Assembly (NCBI RefSeq): GCF_023702125.1
Contig: NZ_CP098415.1
Coordinates: forward strand, 2,046,001-2,110,000
Length of the DNA stretch: 64,000 bases
Reading direction: 5' to 3'
Source: Halorubrum hochsteinianum
GTDB lineage: Archaea; Halobacteriota; Halobacteria; Halobacteriales; Haloferacaceae
Made by a program: the position numbers and the translations under genes. Positions 51,230-60,541 of the stretch are shown piece after piece (the stretch's first letter is position 1; each line of letters starts with the position of its first letter). The notes under the pieces were generated by a model. That model was not told the origin of the DNA, ran no database searches, and saw nothing but the letters and a program-made list of their open reading frames with translations.

Positions 51230-51311
51230 TCGGCGGACGGGGCGCGTCGGCCGACCGCGCGGAACCGGCGCGAGGTCGACCGCGCGCGACCCGCGCGATC
51301 CCGCCCGCGGA

Positions 51312-53063
51312 TCACTCGTTTTGGACGAACTCGCCCGAGCAGTCGTACTCGATCATCTCGAACTCGTTCGCGGCCTGGACGCTCCCGTTGTACGGGTCGG
51401 TCCGCTCGTACAGCTGGTAGACGGTGACGTTCTCGACGCCGGTCGCGTGGGTCCGGTTCCACTCCGCACAGAGGTGGTTCGCGAGGTACGAGCGGTGCCT
51501 CTCGTTGTCCCCCGAGTAGACGTTCGAGAGGTACTTCCGCCAGCGCGCGGAGGGGTACGTCGCGTCGACGTCCGGCGGTCGGTCCATGGAGACCTCGCCG
51601 TCGTGGAGCACGTCGCGTTCGCTCCCGTTTTCGAGGACGCCGGGCGCGACGAACCACCGCGTCGTGCGGACCGGCTCGGGCGCAAACATCTTCCAGTGTT
51701 GGTCCATCTCGACGGCCTCTAACACCTCCTCGCCGCGGTCCGGAACCTCGCCGTAGCCGACCGACTGCGCGCTCGAGAGAACGATCAACACGACGAAGAA
51801 GACGGGGATGACCGTCGAGAAGATCGGACGGCTCCGTTCGACACCCGCCCGGACGCCGTCCGAGAGGCCGGCGAGGCGGCCGCTTCGCGGCGGCCGGGAC
51901 AACGACCGGTCGAGGGAGGCGACCGTCCCCCCGACGGATTCGAGCCGCGCGCGCCATCGAGCGAGAGTCGCCGACGGCCCGAACCGGTCGACCGCGCGCC
52001 CCGCGGCGTCCCAGACCGGCGTCTGGTAGAACGGGACGAAGCCGACGACGGCGATGACCGGGAACAGGTCGATCCGCATCGTGACCGCCATCCCGAGGTG
52101 GGTGCCGACGAAGAGCGAGGCGACCGCGGCGCGCGGGACCCCCGTGAGCAGGATCAAAAGCGGCGAGACGAAGAGCAGGACGACCCACACGTACGTGGCC
52201 GCGCGCAGCAGTCCGGGGAACGCGGCGATGTGGTCGCCGAGGAGGTGGGTGAAGTGGTCCGCTTGCATGACGTACGCGACCGCCTCGCCGCCCATCCAGA
52301 GGTCGCCCTCTAGCTTGTGGACGCCGTTCGTCACGTACATCACCAGCATCTGGAGGAGCAGTCCCAGCGAGGCGACCGTCGCCACGGCGGTTCCACGCGG
52401 CCCCCCTGCGGAGGGGCCGGGTTCCGACGCCGCCTCGTCGGCGACGCCGCCGGCAGCGTCGGGCGTCGCGCCGTCTTCGGCGTCGGGCGTCGCGCCGTCT
52501 TCGGCGTCGGGCGTCGCGCCGTCTTCGGCGTCGGGCGTCGCGCCGTCGCCGAGGCTCTCGGCGTCCGCTCGCCTGATCGCGTCGACCGACCAGCGCGACC
52601 CCAGCGGGAGGAAGACGCCCCAGAAGAGCAGCATCGCCAGCAGGGCGTCCCCCGCGTTCAACACCATCGGGTTCCGGACCTGGAGAGAGAGGAGCAGCAG
52701 CCACGAGACGGCCGTCGCGAGCCGCGTCCGGTAGCCGACGGCCAGCGCGAGGGCGACGACGCCCGCGACAGCGAACAGCGACGCGACGGCCCACGGTTCG
52801 CCGGAGAGCGCGTGGAGCGAGTACACCTCCGAGTAGTCGGCGAACAGCGCGCGTCGCGGGAGCACGCCGTTGTCGGTGTAGAAGGCGGAGAGCGACCGCG
52901 AGCGGCGGAGCAGGTCGGCTATCAGCACGGCCCCGAGCCCGATCCGGAAGGCGGCGAGCGCGCGCCGGTCGACCGAACTCCGCGCGGCGACCGCCGCCGA
53001 GAGCCACCGAACGACGGCGGAGAACCGCGACCGGACGGTCGCGAGAGAGAGGGTTTGAGCCAT
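51312..53063 (-). CDS. HTTM-domain membrane protein (gamma-carboxylase-like)
   Basis: A 583-residue integral membrane protein. The HTTM domain (horizontally transferred transmembrane domain related to vitamin K-dependent gamma-carboxylase) covers about residues 30-350: RALAAFRIGLGAVLIADLLRR, SLSAFYTDNGVLPRRALFAD, TNGVHKLEGDLWMGGEAVAYVM. A C-terminal extracellular part contains DQHWKMFAPEP. Between helices is a repeated acidic linker, GATPDAED four times, encoded by a minisatellite. It is divergent from a DCC-family gene, a common partner of HTTM. The substrate is unknown. Confidence 0.85.
   Translation of the reverse strand: MAQTLSLATVRSRFSAVVRWLSAAVAARSSVDRRALAAFRIGLGAVLIADLLRRSRSLSAFYTDNGVLPRRALFADYSEVYSLHALSGEPWAVASLFAVAGVVALALAVGYRTRLATAVSWLLLLSLQVRNPMVLNAGDALLAMLLFWGVFLPLGSRWSVDAIRRADAESLGDGATPDAEDGATPDAEDGATPDAEDGATPDAAGGVADEAASEPGPSAGGPRGTAVATVASLGLLLQMLVMYVTNGVHKLEGDLWMGGEAVAYVMQADHFTHLLGDHIAAFPGLLRAATYVWVVLLFVSPLLILLTGVPRAAVASLFVGTHLGMAVTMRIDLFPVIAVVGFVPFYQTPVWDAAGRAVDRFGPSATLARWRARLESVGGTVASLDRSLSRPPRSGRLAGLSDGVRAGVERSRPIFSTVIPVFFVVLIVLSSAQSVGYGEVPDRGEEVLEAVEMDQHWKMFAPEPVRTTRWFVAPGVLENGSERDVLHDGEVSMDRPPDVDATYPSARWRKYLSNVYSGDNERHRSYLANHLCAEWNRTHATGVENVTVYQLYERTDPYNGSVQAANEFEMIEYDCSGEFVQNE
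52456..52547. repeat. 24-bp coding minisatellite in the HTTM gene
   Basis: Three perfect copies of a 24-bp unit beginning GCGTCGGGCGTCGCGCCG, plus 20 of 24 bases of a fourth, encode the GATPDAED repeats of the HTTM protein. A unit of 24 bp keeps the frame, so the copy number can vary between strains without breaking the gene. Confidence 0.9.
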
Positions 53064-53211
53064 GTGCGTGTGATGAGGCCTCGTAGGGAGGGACGGACAG
53101 ATATCGGAATAAGCTTTCCGCACGCCGGACCGAGTCGGTCCGTCCGGGCGCGGGACGCGGTCCGCATCCACCGGAATCCTGAACTGCCGCGGCGGCGTAC
53201 GGTTACAGGTG

Positions 53212-53628
53212 ATGGACGGGGACATCCCGGAGGACGCCGCGGTCATCCTCTTCGACGGCGTCTGTAACCTCTGTAGCGGGTTCGTACAGTTCGTTCACCC
53301 CCGCGACCCGGAGGGGAAGTACCGGTTCGCCTCCCTCCAGTCCGACGTCGGACGAGAGCTGCTGGCCGAACACGGCCTCCCGACGGACGAGATCGAGTCG
53401 ATCGTCCTGATCGAGGACGGCGAGAGCTACGTGAAGTCGGCGGCGGTCATCCGGATCGCGGCGGGGCTCGGCGGTCGCTATCGGCTGCTCTCTCCGTTCC
53501 GACACGTCCCCGCGCCGGTCCGCGACCGCGTGTACGACTTCGTCGCCGAGCACCGGTACCAGTGGTTCGGGAAGAAGGATCGGTGTATGATCCCGTCGGG
53601 CGACGTGAAGTCGCGGTTCATCGAGTGA
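53212..53628 (+). CDS. DCC-family thiol-disulfide oxidoreductase (DUF393)
   Basis: A 138-residue thioredoxin-like protein. The DxxCxxC motif is FDGVCNLCSG near residues 14-23. RFASLQSDVGRELL and YVKSAAVIRIAAGLGGRY follow, and KKDRCMIP closes the domain. The family is complete. It starts about 150 nt from the divergent HTTM gene; DCC and HTTM domains are often adjacent or fused in other organisms, so they may act together. An in-frame GTG lies one codon before the ATG used. Confidence 0.88.
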   Translation: MDGDIPEDAAVILFDGVCNLCSGFVQFVHPRDPEGKYRFASLQSDVGRELLAEHGLPTDEIESIVLIEDGESYVKSAAVIRIAAGLGGRYRLLSPFRHVPAPVRDRVYDFVAEHRYQWFGKKDRCMIPSGDVKSRFIE

Positions 53629-53631
53629 GAG

Positions 53632-53667
53632 CGCCGCGGCGGTCAGTCCGCGCCGCGGCGGTCAGTC
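53632..53667. repeat. 18-bp tandem repeat spanning the folA stop codon
   Basis: CGCCGCGGCGGTCAGTCC occurs at 53632-53649 and 53650-53667. The second copy contains the folA stop codon (53662-53664). Each unit contains CGCCGCGGCG, which is self-complementary. Confidence 0.85.
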
Positions 53668-54225
53668 CGCGCCGCGCCGCTCGTAGGTGACGAACGCGAG
53701 GTCCCCCTCCGTCTCGCGGTCGGTCTCCGCCCACGCCTCGGCGTCCCACTCGGGGAAGCGCACGTCGCCGTCCGGGCGCTCGGGGATCTCGGTTATCACC
53801 ATCCGGTCCGCCGCATCGAGGAACTGCTCGTACACAGTCGCGCCGCCGATGACGTAGACGGCGTCGACGCCGCGGTCGGCGGCGTCCGCGGTCGCGCGGG
53901 CGAGCGCCTCGTCGAGGTCGCCGGCGACGACCGCGCCGTCGGGGAGGTCGGCGTCGTCGATCGGTCGGGTCGTCACCACGACGCTCGTGCGGTCGGGGAG
54001 CGGGCCGCCGATCCGGTCGGCGATCCCCTCGTAGGTCGTCCGGCCGACGATCACCGGGTGACCGGTCGTGAGCCGCTTGAAGTGCGCGAGATCCGCGGGG
54101 TAGTGCCACGGCATCCCGTCGTCGCCGCCGATGACGCCGTTCTCGGCGACCGCGGCGACGAGGACGAGGTCGGGACCGGAGTCCGGGTCGTCGCCCGCCG
54201 TCGGCTCGTTCGGAGCGTCTCCCAT
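53662..54225 (-). CDS. folA: Dihydrofolate reductase
   Basis: Reduces dihydrofolate, the product of ThyA, back to tetrahydrofolate. The 187-residue protein has VLVAAVAENGVIGGDDGMPWHYPADLAHF, with the active-site DGMPW motif and substrate Asp, then HPVIVGRTTYEGI, TSVVVTTRP and VYVIGGATVYEQFL. A disordered acidic leader of about 18 residues precedes the domain. The ATG overlaps the thyA stop as ATGA, so the two folate-cycle genes are translationally coupled. Confidence 0.95.
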   Translation of the reverse strand: MGDAPNEPTAGDDPDSGPDLVLVAAVAENGVIGGDDGMPWHYPADLAHFKRLTTGHPVIVGRTTYEGIADRIGGPLPDRTSVVVTTRPIDDADLPDGAVVAGDLDEALARATADAADRGVDAVYVIGGATVYEQFLDAADRMVITEIPERPDGDVRFPEWDAEAWAETDRETEGDLAFVTYERRGAD

Positions 54226-55253
54226 CACTCCGCGACCGCGAACGAGATGCCGTCCGCGGAGTCGTAGTCGACGAGTTCCACGTCGTCGTAGGTCAACTCG
54301 TCGAGCGGCTCGTCGGCGATCTCGATCCGCGGGCGGTCGCGGGGCGTCCGCGAGAGCTGTTCGAGCAGGCCGGGGACGTGGTCGTACCCCTCCTGCCCGT
54401 TCGGCTCGTCGGGCGCGGTGCGCTCGACCCAGCTTTTCACGTCGAGGTACCCCTCCTTGCTGTCGACGTTCGCGAGCCGCTCCTGGACGTAGCGGAGGTT
54501 GTTGGCGTACCACTTCCCGCGGTCGCCGCGGCCGCAGTAGACGTGGGCGTCGACGACCGTGTGGCCGAACTCGCCGACCTCGAAGCCGGTCTGCTGGGCG
54601 AGCGCGTTCGCGAGCAGGGCGTACGCCGCGATGTTGAACGGAACGCCGAGCGCGATGTCGCCCGAGCGCTGCGTGAGGTGGAGGTTGAGCCGGCCGTCCT
54701 GAACGTTCACCACGAAGGTGTAGTGGCAGGGCGGCAGCGTCGAGACGGCGGCGTTCGCCGGGTGCCACGCGTTCACGACCATCCGGCGCGAGTGGGGATC
54801 CTCTTCGAGCGTGTCGAGGACGTACCCGATCTGGTCGAACGTGCGGCGCTCCGTCCCGTCGTCGGCCTCCTCTACCGTGACCCAGCGGTGCGCGTCGTCG
54901 GGCCACGTCTCGCCGGGGAGCGCGGCGTCGTCGTCCGGAACCGGGTAGCGCCGCCAGAACCGACCGTACGCGGTGTCGAGCTTCCCCTCCTCGTCGGCCC
55001 ACGCGTCCCAGATCTTCGTCTCCTCGCGGAGGTTCCGGATGTGCTCCTCGCCGGAGAGGTACCACAGCACCTCGTGGATGAGCGAGTTCCACCGGTAGCC
55101 GTCCATCTTCTTCGTCGTCAGGAGGGGGAACCCCTCGGCGAGGTCGATCGTGTACTGCCCGCTGAACGTCGCGATGGTGTCGACGCCGGTCCGGTTCGGC
55201 TTGTACGTGCCGGTCGAGAGCGCGTCGTCGACGAGGTCGAGGTACTGTTGCAT
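54225..55253 (-). CDS. thyA: Thymidylate synthase ThyA
   Basis: Methylates dUMP to dTMP with methylene-THF, which folD helps to supply. The 342-residue protein has the catalytic cysteine in LPPCHYTFVV, QRSGDIALGVPFNIAAYALL, HVYCGRGDRGKW and ATFSGQYTIDLAEGFPLLTTKKM. It is longer than the 264-residue E. coli enzyme because of inserts, including one at about 85-125 (GRFWRRYPVPDDDAAL). The ATG at 55251-55253 starts MQQYLDLVDDALSTG as in the family. Confidence 0.95.
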   Translation of the reverse strand: MQQYLDLVDDALSTGTYKPNRTGVDTIATFSGQYTIDLAEGFPLLTTKKMDGYRWNSLIHEVLWYLSGEEHIRNLREETKIWDAWADEEGKLDTAYGRFWRRYPVPDDDAALPGETWPDDAHRWVTVEEADDGTERRTFDQIGYVLDTLEEDPHSRRMVVNAWHPANAAVSTLPPCHYTFVVNVQDGRLNLHLTQRSGDIALGVPFNIAAYALLANALAQQTGFEVGEFGHTVVDAHVYCGRGDRGKWYANNLRYVQERLANVDSKEGYLDVKSWVERTAPDEPNGQEGYDHVPGLLEQLSRTPRDRPRIEIADEPLDELTYDDVELVDYDSADGISFAVAE

Positions 55254-55423
55254 GGTGGGGTGCGCGCGCCGGGACCGATCCGGTCGCCGGCGCGGACTGT
55301 TGTCGGATGAAACGAGTCGGGACACCTAATAACGTTGATCCAGCCGGCGACCTCGACCGTGATTCGAGCCGGTCGGTGGGGACTCCGAGAGGGCGGGAAC
55401 GACGAGGCGTCCACGAGGAGGCA

Positions 55424-56023
55424 TCACCGATACCGCTCGGGGAGGTACGGGTCGAGCGCGTCCGGGAGGAGCGGGATCAGGAGCGCAGCGATCTCGGCGA
55501 GGCGTCGGCGGAGGGCCGTGTACACGAGCGCGACCGCGAGCGTGCCGATCACGACCGCGCGGAGCGGCGGCTCGACTAAGAGGAGGAGGGGGACCGACAG
55601 CCCGGCGCAGAGCGCGAGATCCTCGACCGCGCCGTCGTACCTGACGCCGCGACGCGGCGATATCCACGTCCCGCGGTGGTGGTCGTACACCGCGCGGTCG
55701 GAGTTCCCCTCCCACGGCCGCAGCTCCAGCCCCCCGCCGTACATGTCGGCGACGCTGTGGAGCGCCGCGCCGAGGAGGAAGAGGGCGACGGCCACGGTGG
55801 CCGCCGAGGTGGCCAGCACGGCCGCGAGGAGCGCCGGGACCGAGAGGACGGAGTAGTAGACCGGGTAGTGGAGCGTCCGCCGGTGGCCGGTGTACATGTC
55901 GAGGTCGGGGACCAGCCCGCCGAGGAACCCCGCGGCGAACCCCACCGGGGCCAGCTCCGGTGCCGTCCGCACCAGCGGGGCCGCGAGCAGCATCCCCGCC
56001 AGCACGTGGGTCGGGAGCATCAT
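55424..56023 (-). CDS. YdjM/DUF457-family membrane metal-dependent hydrolase
   Basis: A 199-residue membrane protein of the YdjM/LexA-regulated group. The N-terminal MMLPTHVLAGMLLAAP carries the conserved histidine, GGLVPDLDMYTGHRRTLHYPV gives the D/H motif, and LFLLGAALHSVADMYGGG a further His/Asp pair. These residues form a likely metal site near the membrane surface. The substrate is unknown. Two ATG codons in a row start the gene. Confidence 0.82.
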   Translation of the reverse strand: MMLPTHVLAGMLLAAPLVRTAPELAPVGFAAGFLGGLVPDLDMYTGHRRTLHYPVYYSVLSVPALLAAVLATSAATVAVALFLLGAALHSVADMYGGGLELRPWEGNSDRAVYDHHRGTWISPRRGVRYDGAVEDLALCAGLSVPLLLLVEPPLRAVVIGTLAVALVYTALRRRLAEIAALLIPLLPDALDPYLPERYR

Positions 56024-56144
56024 CGTATCGGAACGCAGGCGACAGGAACTTATGAGGGTGTCGGGCGACGGGGTCCTCGGAGAGGGGCCGTCGCGGTCGC
56101 GGTCGCCGCGGTCCGTTTATGTTCGCCCGGCCGAACGGGGGCGT

Positions 56145-57230
56145 ATGCTCATGACGCCGGGACCGACCGCGGTCCCCGAACCGGTGCGCGAGGCCATGTC
56201 CCGCGAGCTGATCAACCCGGACGTCGACCCGCGGTTCCGGGAGATATACGACCGGCTGACGGACCGGCTCGCGGCGGTCTACGGCGTCGGCCCCGGCGTC
56301 TCCGCCGCCGACGGCGGCCGCGACGTGGTCGTCCTCGGCGGCGAGGGAATCCTCGGACTGGAGGCGGCGGTCGCCTCGCTCGTCGAGCCCGGAACCGAGG
56401 TGCTGTGCCTGTCGAACGGACTGTACGGCGAGGGGTTCGCCGACTTCGTCGAGTCGTACGGCGGCGAGGCGACGCTCGTCGACGCGCCCCGCGACGAACC
56501 GCTCCCGCTCGACGCGCTCGACGAGGCGCTCGCGGCCGACGACGCCGACTTCGACCTCGCGACGATGGTCCACTGCGAGACGCCGACGGGGACGCTCAAC
56601 GACGTGGGGACCGCGCTCGACCGTCTGGAGGCCGCGGACGGAGAGATACTTACGGTCGTCGACGCCGTCTCCTCGCTCGGCGGCGTCCCGGTGCCGACCG
56701 ACCGGATCGACGTGTGTCTCGGCGCGTCCCAGAAGTGTTTCAGCGCGCCGCCGGGGCTGGCGACGGCCGCGGTGAGCGACCGCGCGTGGGCCGCGATGGA
56801 GGCCCGCGACCCGCACTCGCTGTACGCGAACTTCCTCCCGTTCCGCGACGTGAGCGACGGGTTCCCGTACACGCACCTGACGACCGAGGTCGTCGCGCTC
56901 GACGCGGCGCTCGACCTGTGGCTGGACGAGGGGCTCGACGCGGTGCGAGAGCGACACGAGGCGGCGGCGAGGCGGTGTCGCGAGCGCGGCGCGGAACTGG
57001 GGCTGGAGCCGGTTCCGGACCCGGAGCGGAGTTCACCGACGGTGACCGCCTTCGAGGTCCCCGGGCGCGCCCCGGCGCTACAGGAGGCGCTGCGCGAGGA
57101 ACACGACGTGCTGCTCGCGACGGGGCTGGGCGAGGGTGCGGACGATATCCTCAGGGTCGGCCATATGGGCCACAGCGCCCGGGTCGAGCGCGTCGAGGAG
57201 ACGATGGACGCGCTGGCGGCGGTGTTGTGA
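56145..57230 (+). CDS. Class V aminotransferase (serine/alanine-glyoxylate type)
   Basis: A 361-residue PLP enzyme of the alanine:glyoxylate/serine:pyruvate aminotransferase group. It begins LMTPGPTAVPEPVREAMS, the hallmark of this subgroup. The cofactor lysine is in LGASQKCFSAPPGLA and the Asp in VVDAVSSLGG. The C-terminus has LRVGHMGHSARVERVEETM. A CGTTTATG box is about 28 nt before the ATG. Confidence 0.9.
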   Translation: MLMTPGPTAVPEPVREAMSRELINPDVDPRFREIYDRLTDRLAAVYGVGPGVSAADGGRDVVVLGGEGILGLEAAVASLVEPGTEVLCLSNGLYGEGFADFVESYGGEATLVDAPRDEPLPLDALDEALAADDADFDLATMVHCETPTGTLNDVGTALDRLEAADGEILTVVDAVSSLGGVPVPTDRIDVCLGASQKCFSAPPGLATAAVSDRAWAAMEARDPHSLYANFLPFRDVSDGFPYTHLTTEVVALDAALDLWLDEGLDAVRERHEAAARRCRERGAELGLEPVPDPERSSPTVTAFEVPGRAPALQEALREEHDVLLATGLGEGADDILRVGHMGHSARVERVEETMDALAAVL

Positions 57231-57296
57231 GCGTGGGGTGAGAACGACTCACAGGCCGCCGAAGCCTACATGTCGCGCGCCGCTGGATCATCGGAC

Positions 57297-57671
57297 ATGG
57301 CGTCGCCGCGCGAGGCGATCCGGGAGCGCGGGTGGACGATCGAACACGTCCCTCACGAGGTGATATCGAAGTACAACGCCTGTTACCGCGTCGAGGTCGA
57401 CGGCGAGCTGATCTACCCGCCCGCGGCCGACGACCTCGGGATCCCGGAGAACGAGGTCTGGATCTCGGAGAAGTGGTCGAAGTACGACCGGTTCGTCCTG
57501 TACCACGAACTCAGGGAGATCGCGCACCGGGCCGAGGGGCACGACAAGACAACCGCACACGAGCTCGCGGAGCGCGACGAGCTGTCGCTGTGGCGGAACA
57601 ATCCCCGATGGCGGGTGATGAACGCCGAGTGGGACGAGGGGCGGGCCCACCTGCCGTTTCCCCACGAGTAG
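57297..57671 (+). CDS. Small His/Glu-rich protein of unknown function, possibly metal-binding
   Basis: A 124-residue protein. The middle is rich in paired His and Glu (YHELREIAHRAEGHDKTTAHELAERDE, about residues 63-90), the spacing of which could hold a metal. It does not contain a strict HExxH motif. The rest has IEHVPHEVISKYNACYRVEVDG at the N-terminus and NNPRWRVMNAEWDEGRAH at the C-terminus. I recognise no named family. An in-frame ATG lies nine codons upstream. Confidence 0.65.
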   Translation: MASPREAIRERGWTIEHVPHEVISKYNACYRVEVDGELIYPPAADDLGIPENEVWISEKWSKYDRFVLYHELREIAHRAEGHDKTTAHELAERDELSLWRNNPRWRVMNAEWDEGRAHLPFPHE

Positions 57672-57758
57672 CGGAGGGGGGACCCCGATCGTCGGAGCCG
57701 GAGCCTTCGCGTGGGCTCCGGAACGCCCTTGCGTCTGCCGCGATCATTCGCGATCGAC

Positions 57759-58745
57759 ATGAACCACCGAGGACTCGGCGACGTCGGGAGCGTCAGCGAG
57801 GTCGGCTACGGGGCCTGGCAGATCGGCGGCGACTGGGGCGAGGTCACCGAAGACGAGGCGGTCGCGGCCGTCGAGGCCGCCCGGGAGGCCGGGGTCGACT
57901 TCTTCGACACCGCCGACGTGTACGGCGACGGCCGCTCCGAGCGGATCGTCGGCGAGACGCTCGCGGACGAGATCGCGAGCGGCGACGTGACGGTCGCGAC
58001 GAAGGCGGGCCGCCGGCTCGACCCGCACGAGGCGGAGCGGTACACGGAGGCGAACCTCCGCCGGTTTGTCGACCGCTCGTGCGAGAACCTCGGGATGGAG
58101 ACGCTGGATCTCGTCCAGCTCCACTGCCCGCCGACGGACGTCTACTACCGGTCGGAGACGTTCGACGCGCTGGCGACCCTCGCCGACGAGGGGCGGATCG
58201 CGAACTACGGCGTCAGCGTCGAGCGCGTCGAGGAGGGGCTCAAAGCGATCGAGTACCCCGGCGTCGAGACGGTCCAGATCATCTTCAACCCCTTCCGCCA
58301 GCGCCCCGCGAGGCTGTTCTTGGAGGAGGCCGCCGCCCGCGACGTGGGCGTGATCTGTCGGGTCCCGCTCGCCTCCGGGCTGCTCACGGGCGCGCTCTCG
58401 CGCGACGACAAGTTCCCCGAGGACGACCACCGCAACTTCAACCGCGGGGGCGAGGCGTTCGACGTGGGCGAGACGTTCGCCGGCGTCCCGTTCGAGGCGG
58501 GCCTCGACGCGGTCGACGCGCTCGGCGAGCGCCTGCCCGACGACCGGCCGCTGCCGGAGTTCGCGCTGCGCTGGATCCTCGACCACGACGCGGTCTCGAC
58601 CGTGATCCCGGGGTCGACGACGCCCGACCACGTCCGGTCGAACGCGGCCGCGAGCGAGGCCGACCCCCTCTCCGAGACCGAACGGGAGGCCGCGGCCGAG
58701 GTGTACGACGAACACGTCCGGGGGCACGTCCACCAGCGCTGGTGA
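57759..58745 (+). CDS. Aldo/keto reductase
   Basis: A 328-residue TIM-barrel oxidoreductase with the tetrad DTADVYGDG (Asp, Tyr), VATKAGRR (Lys) and VQLHCPP (His). The C-terminus has VIPGSTTPDHVRSN, which holds NADPH. It is distinct from the shorter aldo/keto reductase at 16432 (328 versus 258 residues) and resembles the aldehyde/perakine-type branch. The substrate is unknown. Confidence 0.92.
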   Translation: MNHRGLGDVGSVSEVGYGAWQIGGDWGEVTEDEAVAAVEAAREAGVDFFDTADVYGDGRSERIVGETLADEIASGDVTVATKAGRRLDPHEAERYTEANLRRFVDRSCENLGMETLDLVQLHCPPTDVYYRSETFDALATLADEGRIANYGVSVERVEEGLKAIEYPGVETVQIIFNPFRQRPARLFLEEAAARDVGVICRVPLASGLLTGALSRDDKFPEDDHRNFNRGGEAFDVGETFAGVPFEAGLDAVDALGERLPDDRPLPEFALRWILDHDAVSTVIPGSTTPDHVRSNAAASEADPLSETEREAAAEVYDEHVRGHVHQRW

Positions 58746-58836
58746 GTCGGGATTCGGGGAGTGAATCCCCGACGACGGCGACGACGAAACGCGTCCCTTT
58801 TTCGGCGCGATCGCGACCGGATCGGCAGGGACGACC

Positions 58837-60459
58837 GTGGAGCGCGAAGGCGACGACACCGCGACGGATCCAGATGGGGAGCGCGAGCGTGACGAGGAGC
58901 CCGACGGCCGCGCGGGCGACTCGACCGCGGAGAGCAGCGCGAGCGATCGGATACCCGACGACGAGCGCAACGCCTTGGAGACCATCGCTCATGGGGCCGT
59001 GCTCACCTCGGGCGGGGTCGCGGGCCAGCGGGCCCTGACGGCCGCGACCGAGTTCGTCCTGACCCGCGGGCTCGGGCCGACCGCCTACGGCGTCTACGCG
59101 CTGGCGTGGCGGATCGCGCAGTTGCTCTCCCGGCTCGTGACGTTCGGGAGCGTCCCCGCCATCCAGCGCTACCTCCCCGAGTACGCGGACGACCCGGGGC
59201 GGCGGAGCGCCGTCGCCGGCCTCGCGTACGCGACGACGGTCGGGTTCGGGGTCGCGTTCGCCGCCGGGGTCTGGGTCGCAGCGCCGGCGATAAACGCCCG
59301 GACCGTCACGGAGCCGGCGTTTCCCGGCACGATGCGCGCGTTCGGGGTCCTCGTCGGGCTGCTCGGCGTGGTGATGGTCGCGTCCGCCCTCTTCCGCGCG
59401 GTCGGCTCCGCACGCGGCGAGATCCTGTTCAACAAGCTGCTCCGTCCCGGCGTCCGGCTCGTCGGCGCGCTCGCGGCGCTCGCGCTCGGCTACTCGGTCG
59501 TCGGCGTCGCCGGCGCGATCGTCGCCGCGACCGCGGTGCTCGCCGCGGCCGCCGTCCCGCTGTCCGCGTCGGTCACCGGCGTCCGCCCGTCGCTCCGGGG
59601 CGTTCGCGGGGAGGCGCGCCGGTTCTACGACCACGCGGCCCCCGTCGCGATGAGCAGCCTCGGGAAGGTGTTCCAGAACCGCGTCGACGTGCTGCTCGTC
59701 GGCGCGCTGCTGACGGCGACCGCGGCCGGGGTGTACAACGTCGTCCTCGTGGTGATCGCGGTCGCGTGGATCCCGCTCCTATCCTTCAACCAACTCCTCC
59801 CGCCGGTCGCCTCCGAGTTGTACGCGAGCGACCGGACCGAGACGCTCAACGCGGTGTACGGCTCCGTCACGCGACAGATCGTCACCGCGGTCGTCCCCGT
59901 CATCGCCGTGATCGCGGTGTTCGGCCGGGAGATCCTGGGGCTGTTCGGCGACCCGTACGTCGCCGGCTACCTGCCGCTCGTCGTCTACCTCGGCGGCGTG
60001 TTCGTCGGGAGCGCGGTCGGCGCGACCGGGTGGCTCCTCATGATGACCGACCACCAGTACGCCCGGATGGCGCTCGACTGGCTGCTCGCGGTCCTCAACG
60101 TCGGCTTGACGTACGCGTTCGTCGTCCGGTACGGGCTCGTCGGGGCCGCGCTCGGCACGTCCCTCGCCATCGCGGTCCAGAACGCGATTCAGGTCGTGCT
60201 CCTGCGACACTTCGAGGGGCTGTGGCCGTTCGACCGGAGCTTCCTCCCGCCGCTCGCGGCCGGCGGCGTCGCCGTCGGCGCGATGTACGCGGTCCGCGCG
60301 CCGCTCAACGGGGCGACCGCGGTCCTCGCCGGCGCTCCGGTCGGGTTCGCCGCGTACGCGGCGTCGCTCGCGGTCCTCGGAGTCGACCCCCGCGACCGGT
60401 TCGTCGCTCGGCGGCTGGCGGGGCGGTACCGGGCCGCGCTCGTGGAGCGGTTCGGGTAG
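58837..60459 (+). CDS. Polysaccharide/oligosaccharide flippase (Wzx-like, MOP superfamily)
   Basis: A 540-residue protein with a disordered acidic N-terminus of about 45 residues and fourteen hydrophobic helices. Segments such as LTRGLGPTAYGVYALAWRIAQ, GSVPAIQRYLPEYA and SLGKVFQNRVDVLLVGALLTATAAGVYNV follow the RfbX/Wzx pattern of lipid-linked sugar flippases. It may serve S-layer glycosylation or exopolysaccharide, but no glycosyltransferases are adjacent. The start is a GTG; the length of the acidic leader is uncertain. Confidence 0.85.
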   Translation: MEREGDDTATDPDGERERDEEPDGRAGDSTAESSASDRIPDDERNALETIAHGAVLTSGGVAGQRALTAATEFVLTRGLGPTAYGVYALAWRIAQLLSRLVTFGSVPAIQRYLPEYADDPGRRSAVAGLAYATTVGFGVAFAAGVWVAAPAINARTVTEPAFPGTMRAFGVLVGLLGVVMVASALFRAVGSARGEILFNKLLRPGVRLVGALAALALGYSVVGVAGAIVAATAVLAAAAVPLSASVTGVRPSLRGVRGEARRFYDHAAPVAMSSLGKVFQNRVDVLLVGALLTATAAGVYNVVLVVIAVAWIPLLSFNQLLPPVASELYASDRTETLNAVYGSVTRQIVTAVVPVIAVIAVFGREILGLFGDPYVAGYLPLVVYLGGVFVGSAVGATGWLLMMTDHQYARMALDWLLAVLNVGLTYAFVVRYGLVGAALGTSLAIAVQNAIQVVLLRHFEGLWPFDRSFLPPLAAGGVAVGAMYAVRAPLNGATAVLAGAPVGFAAYAASLAVLGVDPRDRFVARRLAGRYRAALVERFG

Positions 60460-60541
60460 CGTCGTCCGGAGGCCCGTCGGCGACCGGTGAGCGGCCGCCC
60501 GCCGCGGACCGCGACGATTTATGCGTGGTCCGCGACGTAGC

